Assembly (NCBI GenBank): GCA_046352935.1
Contig: JAXMGR010000022.1
Location: 1 to 64,000 of the forward strand
Direction: 5' to 3'
DNA: 64,000 bases
Source: CAYWMY01 sp046352935
Lineage (GTDB): Bacteria; Pseudomonadota; Gammaproteobacteria; Steroidobacterales; Steroidobacteraceae
The position numbers and the translations under genes are program-made. Position 1 is the stretch's first letter; each line of letters starts with the position of its first letter. The notes beneath the pieces were generated by a model. It was not told the DNA's origin. It searched no databases and saw nothing but the letters and a program-made list of their open reading frames with translations. Below are positions 8,388 through 16,318 of this stretch, one piece after another.

Positions 8388-10180
8388 AGGCTGTCCTCCC
8401 ACATCGCGCTGAGCCGGCGCGCGCTCGACAGGATGCCGACCATGCTGTAGGTCTGCGGGAAATTGCCCCACAGCTCGCCGGTTGCCGGATCGACGTGTTC
8501 CGACAGCAGGCCGAGCGGTGTCCGCCGATCCAGCAGCGCCTCGAACAGCTCGCGCGCCTCGTCCCTGCGGCCCGTGTCGGCCAGCGCGTTCACGTACCAG
8601 AACGACGCCACGACGAAGGCGTTGCGGGGCTCACCGAAATCGTCGGCATCGGAGTAGCGCAGCAGGAAGTCGCCGCGCCGCAGGGATTTCCCGAGCGCAT
8701 CGAGCGTCGTCCGCATGCGCGGGTCTTCGCGCGACAGGAACCCGAGCTCGCTCATGAGCAGCAGGGTCGCATCCAGGCGCTCGGCATCGAGCGATGCGGA
8801 CAGCACGCCGCTGCGGGCGCGCCAGGCCCGCGCGAGGATGCGATCGCGCAGCCGGTTCGCCGCCGTCCGCCAGGAGCTGGCACGGTCCCGGAGTTCGAGC
8901 CGTCCGGCGATCATGGACAGGCGGTCGCAGGCGGCCCAGCACATCACGGCCGGGAACGTGTGCACGTGAACGGCGCCGCGCAGTTCCCACGGGCCCGCGT
9001 CCGGGGTCAGCGCGAGCCGGATCGCACGCTGCCCGATCTCCTCGAGCGCCGCGAACAGTGTCGCGTCTCCGGGTCGCGCCAGTCGTTGATCGAAGAAGGC
9101 ATGCGTGGCCGCGAGTACGATCGCGCCGTAGGCATCGTTCTGGCGCTGGGTATGCGCCGCGTTGCCGACGCGGACCGGACCCATGCCGCGATAGCCGGCC
9201 AGCGTCGCGATCGCGCGTTCTTCCAGGCGGCGCGCTCCGGAGATGCCGAACAGGGGCTGGATCTCGCTGCCCGCCTCGCGGATCGCGACGTTCAGGATGT
9301 AGTCGAGATAGGACTCCATCGTTCGCGTGGCACCGAGGCGGTTCAGTTCCTGGATGACGAAGTAGCTGTCACGCAGCCAGCAATAGCGGTAGTCCCAGTT
9401 GCGTCCGGAACCGGCGGCCTCGGGGATCGACGTCGTCAGGGCCGCCACGATCGCGCCCGTGTCCTCGAAGGTGCAGAGCTTCAGCGTGATGGCCGCGCGG
9501 ATCACGGCCTCCTGCCACTCGAAGGGTATGGCGAGGCCGCGGACCCAGTCCTTCCAGTAGTCGACCGTGTCCTGCAGGAAGCTCTGGCCGAGCCTCTCGG
9601 GCGCCTGGTCCAGGGTCTCGTCGGGTCCGAGCAGCAGCCACACGGGCTCGCGGAGGCAGAACGCCCGTTCCTCGAGCAGTGCGGTGATCGATGCGTTCGT
9701 CGTGACGCGGAAGGCCGAGTCCACCCCACGATAGCTGACGTGATGCGCTCCCGCGGTGATGGTCGGTGGCGAGGCGGCCCACTGGAACCGGGGCCGCATG
9801 CGCAGCCGGACCAGCGGCGTGCCCTCCACCGGCAGCACACCGCGAATCAGCATCGCCGGATGGAACATCCGGCCGCGGTCGCGGAACCGCGGGCAGAAGT
9901 CGACGACGCGGAGCCGGTTGCTCCGGTGGTCCGTGAGCACGGTCTCGAGCACGGCAGTGTTTCGAACGTAGCGTCGCTGCACGTCGGCGACATCGTCGAT
10001 CTCGACGTCGAAGCTGCCATCGGACCGGGTGCCGCCCGGAAGTTCCTGCAGCAGCGCATGGAACACGGGATCGCCGTCCAGGCGCGGCAGGCACATCCAG
10101 ACGACGCGCGCCGGCGCCTGCACCAGCGCAGCGATCTGTCCGTTGCCGATCGCACCGAGATCGAGGGAAGGGCTCGGCAT
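8384..10180 (-). CDS. Glycoside hydrolase family 15 protein (trehalase or glucoamylase type)
   Basis: A 598-residue protein with an N-terminal beta-sandwich (about 1-220) and a C-terminal alpha/alpha barrel. GH15 motifs are present: NWDYRYCWLRD (261-271), GYRGMGPVRVGNAA (329-342), the likely catalytic acid Glu399 in PWELRG and the likely base Glu561 in SEHVDP. Bacterial GH15 members include glucoamylases, glucodextranases and trehalases; lying between otsB and otsA favours trehalose as substrate, which is inference. No signal peptide is visible, so it is probably cytoplasmic. Its ATG overlaps the otsB stop by one base (TGATG). Confidence 0.88.
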   Translation of the reverse strand: MPSPSLDLGAIGNGQIAALVQAPARVVWMCLPRLDGDPVFHALLQELPGGTRSDGSFDVEIDDVADVQRRYVRNTAVLETVLTDHRSNRLRVVDFCPRFRDRGRMFHPAMLIRGVLPVEGTPLVRLRMRPRFQWAASPPTITAGAHHVSYRGVDSAFRVTTNASITALLEERAFCLREPVWLLLGPDETLDQAPERLGQSFLQDTVDYWKDWVRGLAIPFEWQEAVIRAAITLKLCTFEDTGAIVAALTTSIPEAAGSGRNWDYRYCWLRDSYFVIQELNRLGATRTMESYLDYILNVAIREAGSEIQPLFGISGARRLEERAIATLAGYRGMGPVRVGNAAHTQRQNDAYGAIVLAATHAFFDQRLARPGDATLFAALEEIGQRAIRLALTPDAGPWELRGAVHVHTFPAVMCWAACDRLSMIAGRLELRDRASSWRTAANRLRDRILARAWRARSGVLSASLDAERLDATLLLMSELGFLSREDPRMRTTLDALGKSLRRGDFLLRYSDADDFGEPRNAFVVASFWYVNALADTGRRDEARELFEALLDRRTPLGLLSEHVDPATGELWGNFPQTYSMVGILSSARRLSAMWEDSL

Positions 10181-10974
10181 CAGCGGTCCCCTGATCCGCC
10201 GGCCAGTCGGGCCAGCCAGCCGACGGCTGCATCCACGGATTCGAGCCTTGCCTGCGCGCTCGACGACGGCCGGGGTCGTCCGACCTGCACCGACAGTCCT
10301 CCCAGTTCGTTGACGAGTCGAAACGCGTCCTCATCGACCTCGTCGTCGCCGAGATAGACGGGAGCCCGGCCGTGGAACTGCGGGTCGGTGAGCACCGCAC
10401 GGACCGCCGCACTCTTGGATGCGGTCGGTGGGGCGATCTCGAACACCATCGAGCCCTTGATGCGCAGCAGTTCCCCGCCGGCGTGCGCGACGATTCGCGC
10501 AGTCACGTCGTCGGCCACCTGCGCCAGCGCCGGCGCTGCGCGGTAGTGCAGCGCGAGCGAGAGCCCCTTGTCTTCGAGCAGCAGGCGGGGACAGGCCTCG
10601 ACGAAGCGCTGCAGGCTTCTGCGGGCCATCGCCACTGCGGGGGCCGATGATGCGTTGCGCCACGTCCGGCCGGAGGCGTCACGGCGCTCCAGGCCGTGAA
10701 TGCCCGCAATGCTCAAGCCCGGCACGTCCAGCAGGGCATCGATGGTCGCGATCGGCCGGCCGGTGACCAGCGCAACGGCGCCCTCCGTGGTCGCCAGCAG
10801 GCGCGACAGCACGGATGCGGCGTCCGGGTGAGGCCGCGCCAGCAAGGGGGCTGCGGCGATCTCTGCCAGCGTCCCGTCGAAATCGATGAGGAACGCGGCG
10901 CGTGCGGGTGCGCACGGCAGTAACGGAGGGGATGCCTGCGATTGCAGGCTGCGGGGTCCGGCGGTGGCTGACAT
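10180..10974 (-). CDS. otsB: Trehalose-6-phosphate phosphatase
   Basis: A 264-residue HAD-superfamily phosphatase that removes phosphate from trehalose-6-phosphate. The nucleophile motif DFDGT is at 31-35 and the metal-binding GDDEVDE at 209-215. TGRPIATID and the GIHGLERR cap segment are typical of OtsB. I chose the ATG at 10974, preceded by AAGG about nine bases upstream; a longer in-frame start at 11010 has no comparable site. It is the first gene of the trehalose operon and begins 82 bases after the FixJ-type regulator gene on the same strand. Confidence 0.92.
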   Translation of the reverse strand: MSATAGPRSLQSQASPPLLPCAPARAAFLIDFDGTLAEIAAAPLLARPHPDAASVLSRLLATTEGAVALVTGRPIATIDALLDVPGLSIAGIHGLERRDASGRTWRNASSAPAVAMARRSLQRFVEACPRLLLEDKGLSLALHYRAAPALAQVADDVTARIVAHAGGELLRIKGSMVFEIAPPTASKSAAVRAVLTDPQFHGRAPVYLGDDEVDEDAFRLVNELGGLSVQVGRPRPSSSAQARLESVDAAVGWLARLAGGSGDR

Positions 10975-11056
10975 GCAGGACACCTTAGGTCGCCGCACGC
11001 AGGGCGCCAATTCGGCGACAGCCGTACGCCCGGTGCCGTAAGCGGACTGCGCAGGG

Positions 11057-11665
11057 TCAGGAAATGCCGGCGTCCAGGGCCATGCGGATCAGCTCGGCCG
11101 TGTTGCGTGCCTGCAGCTTCTCCGACAGGCGGGACTTGTAGACTTCGACCGTGCGCGGGCTGATGTCGAGCAGTACCGCGATCTCGCGGATCGAGCGGCC
11201 CAGTGCCACCTGCTGGAGCACCTCGCGCTCGCGCGGCGTGAGGCGCTGCAGCCGGTGCTCCTGCGCCGCCGGGCTCGTGCCGGGGCTCCGCGCCGTCTTT
11301 CCGGCGTTGATGGCTTCCTCGACGACATCGAGCAGCACCTTCTCGTCGACGGGCTTTTCGAGGAAATCGACCGCGCCGCCCTTGAGTGCCGAGCGCGCCG
11401 TGGCGGCATCGCCGTGGGCGGTGACGATGACGAGTGGCAATCTGGAACCGCGCTCGGCGAGTCTCGCCTGGACCTGCAGGCCATCGAGCCCCGGCATGCG
11501 CAGATCGACCAGCGCGCAGGAGTCCGGTGCCTCGGCGACCGTCGCGAGGAAATCCTCGCCGCTCGCGAACGAGGCGGTGAGGAAGCCATTCAGTGCGAGC
11601 AGCGTCGCCAGCGAATCGCGGAAGCCGGGATCGTCGTCGACGATGTAGACCTTGCGGCTGCTCAT
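11057..11665 (-). CDS. Two-component response regulator, FixJ/NarL type
   Basis: A 202-residue regulator. The receiver domain has the acidic pocket VDDD (9-12), phospho-acceptor Asp54 in VDLRMPG and Lys104 in FLEKPVD. The C-terminal LuxR-type helix-turn-helix runs from about 140 (LTPREREVLQQVALG) to SPRTVEVYKSRL. The FLEKPVD and TPREREVL forms are typical of the FixJ subgroup. It overlaps the kinase gene by four bases (ATGA), so the two are a cognate pair. The trehalose operon starts 82 bases downstream on the same strand, making otsB a plausible target or cotranscript. Confidence 0.9.
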   Translation of the reverse strand: MSSRKVYIVDDDPGFRDSLATLLALNGFLTASFASGEDFLATVAEAPDSCALVDLRMPGLDGLQVQARLAERGSRLPLVIVTAHGDAATARSALKGGAVDFLEKPVDEKVLLDVVEEAINAGKTARSPGTSPAAQEHRLQRLTPREREVLQQVALGRSIREIAVLLDISPRTVEVYKSRLSEKLQARNTAELIRMALDAGIS

Positions 11666-12762
11666 GGGGGCTGCTCCGGCCAGATGGCCCGCACGGTGAA
11701 CGAGAAGACCGAGCCCTCATCGGTGGATGCATCGAGTCGCAACTGGCCGCCATTCGCCGCGACCAGTGTCCTGCTGATCGTCAGGCCGAGTCCCATGCCC
11801 TCCGGCCTGGTCGTCTGAAACGGCTCGAACAGTGTCCCGGCGACCTCCTGCGGGATGCCCGGACCCGAATCCGCGATCCGGAAACGCACGACCTCGTCTT
11901 CGGCCTTGCCGCTGACCGTGATGCGCTTCCGCCGTGCCGGATCCAGTGTGACGAGCGCGTCGATGGCGTTGCCGACGAGGTTCAGCAGCACGGTTTCGAA
12001 CTGCGTGCGGTCGACGCGGATCCGCGGCAGGCTCCGGGGCAGATCCATGCGCAGTTCGATGCCCAGGCGTTCTGCGTATTCGCGCTGCGCGGCGAGCGTC
12101 TCGCTCACGACAGGGACGGGCGAAAGATCCTCGGGTCGGGTCGTGCCCGCCTGGAAGTAGTCCTGCAGGCGCCGGAGCACGCTGTCCGCACGCTCGGCCT
12201 CGCGCAGCGCCTTGCCGATCGTCTCTTCGAGACGCGCGTGACGCGATTCATCGGCTGCCAGGTGCCGGCAGGCGTGCAGGTAGTTGCGGAGCGCGGCGAT
12301 CGGCTGGCGCAGTTCGTGAGTCACCGCCGAACTCATCTCGGCGGCGGCCGCCAGCCTGAGCGCACGGTTGAGCGCCTCCTGGCGCGCATGGAGTGCGGCC
12401 TCGAGCTGCTTGCGGCGGGAGATGTCGCGGACCACGAACACCTGCAGATCGTGCGCCCGGCCGCTCACGAGCGAACTCGTGACCTCGGCCGTGAAGCGGC
12501 TGCCGTCGGGGCGCAGCGCCTGCATCTCGCGCGATTCACGCGGCGGGTCCGCGGCATCGTAGTCCGGCAGGATGTCCTGGATCCCGGACGGTTGCGCGGC
12601 TCGCCGCCTGGGCGCCAGCAGGCCGCGTGCGGCGCGATTCCCGGGTACCACCGTGCCACTGCGCCGCAGGATCAGGATGGCATCCGGGACCGCCGAGAGC
12701 ACCGATCGCAGACGCGGTGCCGACCAGCGGGTCAACAGCGATATCGGATCTCCTCGCGTCAC
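11662..12762 (-). CDS. PAS-domain sensor histidine kinase
   Basis: A 366-residue soluble kinase: a PAS domain (about 18-115, with QALRPDGSRFTAEVT), a dimerisation helix with the phospho-acceptor His149 in VTHELRQPIAALRNYL, and an HATPase domain with NAIDALV, DSGPGIP and GMGLGLTISRTLV. The His-box resembles FixL-type kinases. I do not see the heme-ligand histidine of FixL in the PAS domain, and there is no membrane helix, so the signal is probably cytoplasmic. The start is a GTG at 12762 with GGAGA six bases upstream. It is coupled to its response regulator by an ATGA overlap. Confidence 0.88.
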   Translation of the reverse strand: MTRGDPISLLTRWSAPRLRSVLSAVPDAILILRRSGTVVPGNRAARGLLAPRRRAAQPSGIQDILPDYDAADPPRESREMQALRPDGSRFTAEVTSSLVSGRAHDLQVFVVRDISRRKQLEAALHARQEALNRALRLAAAAEMSSAVTHELRQPIAALRNYLHACRHLAADESRHARLEETIGKALREAERADSVLRRLQDYFQAGTTRPEDLSPVPVVSETLAAQREYAERLGIELRMDLPRSLPRIRVDRTQFETVLLNLVGNAIDALVTLDPARRKRITVSGKAEDEVVRFRIADSGPGIPQEVAGTLFEPFQTTRPEGMGLGLTISRTLVAANGGQLRLDASTDEGSVFSFTVRAIWPEQPP

Positions 12763-12920
12763 GTGCAGTCTCCGCTCGGAGCCCCACTGTAGCGGGCAGG
12801 CCACGGGCGCGCACCCGTGATCCCGCGTACGTCAGAACCCGTATCCCGGGTGTCGGTTGCGGTCCGTGGGCGCTACACTGCGCGCCGCCCCGAATCTCCG
12901 TGGCTGCGAGCCGATTTCTC

Positions 12921-13580
12921 ATGACCCTGCGCGCCGTCGTCATCCCGGTCACCCCGTTCCAGCAGAACTGCTCGCTCGTCTGGTGCGACGAGACGCAGCA
13001 GGGCGCCGTGATCGATCCGGGGGGCGACCTCGATGTCATCGTGCAGGAATCGACGAAGCACGGTGTCGCGATCGCGAAGATCCTGCTGACCCACGCGCAT
13101 CTCGATCACTGTGCCGCGGCCCCGGATCTCGGCGAGCGCCTCGGCGTCCCGGTCGAGGGTCCGCATCGCGACGATCTGTTCTGGCTCGAGTCGCTGCCCG
13201 AGGCGGCGCGCAGCTACGGCTTTCCTCCCGCGCGGAGCTTCGAGCCCGCGCGCTGGCTCGCGCAGGGCGACGAGGTCGTCGTCGGCAACCTGCGGCTCGG
13301 GGTCCGTCACTGTCCGGGGCACACGCCGGGCCATGTCGTGTTCTTCGAACCGGGCAGCCGCATCGCATTCGTGGGCGACGTGCTGTTCCAGGGCTCGATC
13401 GGTCGCACGGATTTCCCGCGCGGCGACCATGCGGCGCTCATCCGGTCCATCCGCGAGAACCTCTTTCCCCTGGGTGACGACGTGCGTTTCGTACCGGGCC
13501 ACGGCCCGATGTCGACCTTCGGCGACGAGCGCCGCACCAATCCCTTCGTGTCGGATCGCGCTGTCGGCGTGCGGCGCTGA
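12921..13580 (+). CDS. MBL-fold metallo-hydrolase, YcbL / glyoxalase II-like
   Basis: A 219-residue metallo-beta-lactamase-fold hydrolase. The dinuclear metal site is complete: THAHLDH, CPGHTPGH, the bridging Asp in FVGDVLFQGSIGRTDFP, and VPGHGPMS. The GSIGRTDFP stretch and short length match YcbL-like type II glyoxalases that lack the C-terminal substrate domain of GloB. A likely role is hydrolysis of a glutathione or related thioester. The frame is open upstream, but the ATG at 12921 begins the conserved MTLRAVVIPVTPFQQNC sequence. It is divergent from the PAS kinase gene. Confidence 0.85.
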   Translation: MTLRAVVIPVTPFQQNCSLVWCDETQQGAVIDPGGDLDVIVQESTKHGVAIAKILLTHAHLDHCAAAPDLGERLGVPVEGPHRDDLFWLESLPEAARSYGFPPARSFEPARWLAQGDEVVVGNLRLGVRHCPGHTPGHVVFFEPGSRIAFVGDVLFQGSIGRTDFPRGDHAALIRSIRENLFPLGDDVRFVPGHGPMSTFGDERRTNPFVSDRAVGVRR

Positions 13581-13661
13581 TCCCGCCCGCTCCGGGTGCC
13601 CGCATCGTGGGCCTGCCGCGGCGGAGCTACCCCGGCGGCAGGGCTGTGCGGCCGGTGACCG

Positions 13662-14963
13662 TCACGACCGGGCCGCTTCGAGCCGGCGCGCGTAGAGCCG
13701 TGCCGCGGTCACCAGCACCGGCAGCGAGACGAGTGCGGTCGTGGCGCAGACGAAGCCCAGCGAAGTACCGACCCGTGCCGGGCTCAGCAGGATGTGATCG
13801 GTGACCAGGGCAACCAGCGTGGGTGCGAGGCCGATGCCGGTCGAGGTCAGCACGAATGCGTACACGGATGCGACGATGCCGTGCATGCGGTTCGGCGTCG
13901 AGTCGGCGAGCGCCGAGGCCACGACCGGCAGTGTGAGGTTGACGAAGAGCCCCGCGAGAGCCGCCGCGCAGAGCGCGCTCCAGTATCCCGGCGCAAACGG
14001 CAGGAACAGGCACAGCGGCACGATGCCGAGCCCGGCGACCACCGTCGTCCGGACCGGTGCTTCGTCCGGATATCGCCGCCGCAGGCGCGCCGCGACCCAG
14101 GGGCCGAGCAGCACCCCCAGCGAACCGGCCAGCAGCGTCGCTGTGCCGTAGTGCAGGCCCACGCTCCCGGCGGTGCCGCCGTGCGCGCGCATCAGGAACG
14201 CGGGCGTCCAGGCCGGCAGCGCGTACAGCGCGACCACGAGCAGGGCCATGCCGCCGAAGAAACGACCGTAGAACGCACGCTCCGCCCAGAGATAGGCGAG
14301 CGCTTCGCGCGGCGAGAACGCGCGCTCGTCGCCCGAGGCCGCGACGCCGCGACCGGGTTCGCGGATGGTGAACATCAGCGCCGCGAGCAGCAGGCCCGGC
14401 AGGCCGAGGAACACGAACGTGAGGCCCCAGGGCTCGAGCCCGGCGAGCGGGCCGCCGAACGTCAGGCCGGCGACGCCACGCACGATCAGGCCGCCGAAGA
14501 TCATCGCCAGTCCGCCGCCGACGAAGGGCCCCAGCAGGAAGATGCTCATCGCTCGCGGCAGCCGCTCGCGGCTGAAGTTGTCGGCGAGCAGTGACCAGCC
14601 GGCCGGCAGCAGGCACGCTTCCGCGGCTCCGACACCGGCGCGCGCGGCGAACAGCGTCCAGAAATCGCGGGCAAAACCGCAGGCCACGGTGCAGACCGAC
14701 CAGATGGCGACACCGGCGATCAGCAGGTTGCGCCGGTTGCCGCGGTCGGCAAGCCGACCGAATACGGGACCCATGGCCACGTAGGCGGTCACGAAAGCGA
14801 GTCCCTGCAGCAGGCTGACGGACGTGTCCGAGAGCCCCATCGACATCTTGATCGGATCGACCAGGAGGTTCAGCACCTGGCGGTCGATGAAGGCGACCGC
14901 GTAAGCCACTGCGAGCAGCCCGGCACTGAACCAGGCATGGGCACCATCGCGGGGGTGACTCAA
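13662..14963 (-). CDS. MFS transporter
   Basis: A 433-residue protein with about 12 membrane helices and the major facilitator layout. The cytoplasmic loop motif between helices 2 and 3 reads GPVFGRLADRGNRRNL, a good match to MFS motif A. FIDRQVLNLLVDPIK in helix 1 resembles the spinster-like and anion:cation symporter groups of MFS_1. The substrate cannot be assigned. It is divergent from a TIM-barrel isomerase gene with 114 bases between the starts, so the pair may form a transport-plus-catabolism unit (inference). Confidence 0.82.
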   Translation of the reverse strand: MSHPRDGAHAWFSAGLLAVAYAVAFIDRQVLNLLVDPIKMSMGLSDTSVSLLQGLAFVTAYVAMGPVFGRLADRGNRRNLLIAGVAIWSVCTVACGFARDFWTLFAARAGVGAAEACLLPAGWSLLADNFSRERLPRAMSIFLLGPFVGGGLAMIFGGLIVRGVAGLTFGGPLAGLEPWGLTFVFLGLPGLLLAALMFTIREPGRGVAASGDERAFSPREALAYLWAERAFYGRFFGGMALLVVALYALPAWTPAFLMRAHGGTAGSVGLHYGTATLLAGSLGVLLGPWVAARLRRRYPDEAPVRTTVVAGLGIVPLCLFLPFAPGYWSALCAAALAGLFVNLTLPVVASALADSTPNRMHGIVASVYAFVLTSTGIGLAPTLVALVTDHILLSPARVGTSLGFVCATTALVSLPVLVTAARLYARRLEAARS

Positions 14964-15077
14964 GCCGCTTCTTCCGGGACTTTGTCGGTGTGCATGGCGC
15001 CGCAGGCTAGCAGCAGCGCCGGCGTCCGTTCAATTACGATGCCGGGTCATGTCCGTATTCCCGCGTGGAGCCCGATC

Positions 15078-15866
15078 ATGCACCCGATTTCGCTGGCTTC
15101 CGGCGTCGTGCCCGAGTGTGACCCGTTGGCGACGGTCGAGGCTGCACGGGCGGGTGGTTTCGATGCCGTCGGCCTGTGGATCGAGCCCGTACGGTGGGAC
15201 GCCAGGCTCATGCACGAGACGCGTCTGCGGCTCGGCGACAGCGGACTGGCGCTGCTCGACGTGGAGGTCGTCTGGCTGAAGCCCGGGCCACCCGATCCCG
15301 ACCACTTCCGCTGTATCGACATCGGCGCCGGACTCGGGGCGAAGAACGTCCTGGTCGTGAGTTCGGACCCCGATGCGGGCGCGACCACGGCGAAGCTCGC
15401 AGCGCTGTGCGAGCACGCGGCGCCGTGCGGCATGCGCGTTGCGCTGGAGTTCGGCCTGTTCACGGACGTGAAGACCATCGGCCAGGCGCGGCGCATCGTC
15501 GAAGCGGTGGCGCATCCCGCCATCGCGCTGCTCGTCGATCCGCTGCACCTCGCGCGATCGGGCGGCTCGCCGGCGGAGGTCGCGAAGCTGCCGCGCGGCC
15601 TGCTCCCCTACGCGCAGTTCTGCGACGCGCCGGCCGCCGGCCCGCGGACCGATGACTCGGCGGGCATCATCGAGGAGGCCGTGGACGGCAGGCTGCAGAC
15701 CGGCGCCGGCGCGCTCCCGCTCCTCGAACTCCTGCACGCGCTGCCACCGGACATACCGCTCGGCATCGAACTGCGCTCGAAGGCACTGCGCGAGGCTCAT
15801 CCGGATCCGCGCGAACGCGCTGCGGTCACCGCACAGGCGACACGGGCGTTTCTCGCGCGCCGGTAA
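15078..15866 (+). CDS. Sugar phosphate isomerase/epimerase-like TIM-barrel protein
   Basis: A 262-residue protein of the xylose isomerase-like (AP endonuclease family 2) TIM-barrel group. Metal-site elements of the family are recognisable: a Glu in RVALEFGLF, the Asp and His of LLVDPLHLARSG, the Asp in YAQFCDAPA and a terminal Glu in LGIELRS. Members interconvert or dehydrate keto-sugars and inositols; the substrate is unknown. I use the ATG at 15078, with GGAG seven bases upstream; the frame is open back to 14937, where it would overlap the divergent MFS gene. Confidence 0.78.
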   Translation: MHPISLASGVVPECDPLATVEAARAGGFDAVGLWIEPVRWDARLMHETRLRLGDSGLALLDVEVVWLKPGPPDPDHFRCIDIGAGLGAKNVLVVSSDPDAGATTAKLAALCEHAAPCGMRVALEFGLFTDVKTIGQARRIVEAVAHPAIALLVDPLHLARSGGSPAEVAKLPRGLLPYAQFCDAPAAGPRTDDSAGIIEEAVDGRLQTGAGALPLLELLHALPPDIPLGIELRSKALREAHPDPRERAAVTAQATRAFLARR

Positions 15867-15949
15867 CGGACCCGGGCACCGCTCATTCGGCGGGAATCAT
15901 TGGAAAACAGCGCACTCCGCCGCACGGGGGCGGCGTCGAGATGAGCAGT

Positions 15950-15968
15950 GGGCGGCGCGGCGCCGCCC
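15950..15968. other. G+C-rich hairpin between convergent genes
   Basis: A perfect 8-bp inverted repeat (GGGCGGCG / CGCCGCCC) with a 3-base loop lies between the stops of the isomerase gene and the Phd-like gene. Neither strand has a T-run after the stem, so it may help end transcription only as a Rho-assisted or bidirectional stem. Confidence 0.4.
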
Positions 15969-15976
15969 GTTAACCG

Positions 15977-16201
15977 TTATCTCTGTCCCTGCCAGCCCGC
16001 CTCGAATGGCGAGGCGGGTGACCCGGCGAACTCGATCTGGTCGGTGAGCCGCGCATCGTTCGCGGCAGGTCTGGACCAGGGCATCACTCGGGCCACGGGC
16101 TGTCCGCGGTGGGTCACCACCAGCGGGGCACCGGACTGGCGCGCCGTCTCGATGAGATCAGCGCAATCACGTCGGAACCGCGAGATCGGAACGGTCTTCA
16201 T
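15977..16201 (-). CDS. Phd/YefM-family antitoxin-like protein (orphan)
   Basis: A 74-residue protein from the ATG at 16201. The N-terminal MKTVPISRFRRDCADLIE and the following PLVVTHRGQPVARVMPW are the standard Phd/YefM fold signature: helix, then a beta-hairpin DNA-binding domain. The C-terminal tail (about 25 residues) would be the toxin-neutralising part. No toxin ORF is visible next to it: 110 bases downstream lies the convergent isomerase gene, and upstream is the SLC13 permease. It may be a solitary antitoxin or repurposed regulator. The frame continues upstream to 16288 without a better start. Confidence 0.75.
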   Translation of the reverse strand: MKTVPISRFRRDCADLIETARQSGAPLVVTHRGQPVARVMPWSRPAANDARLTDQIEFAGSPASPFEAGWQGQR

Positions 16202-16318
16202 CTCTTGTGCGGGCACCTCTTCAGGGCTGGGAGGACTCGTACTCGGTCGAAACGGCGCGCAGTATGGGCCAAAAATTCCAGCATGCAAGAGTCTCGTTCG
16301 GCTGCGCCGGTTCCGGGG

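Noticed and set aside
11662..12762. Heme-based oxygen sensor (true FixL) identity for the PAS kinase
   Set aside because: The His-box is FixL-like, but the heme-ligating histidine of FixL PAS domains is not seen.
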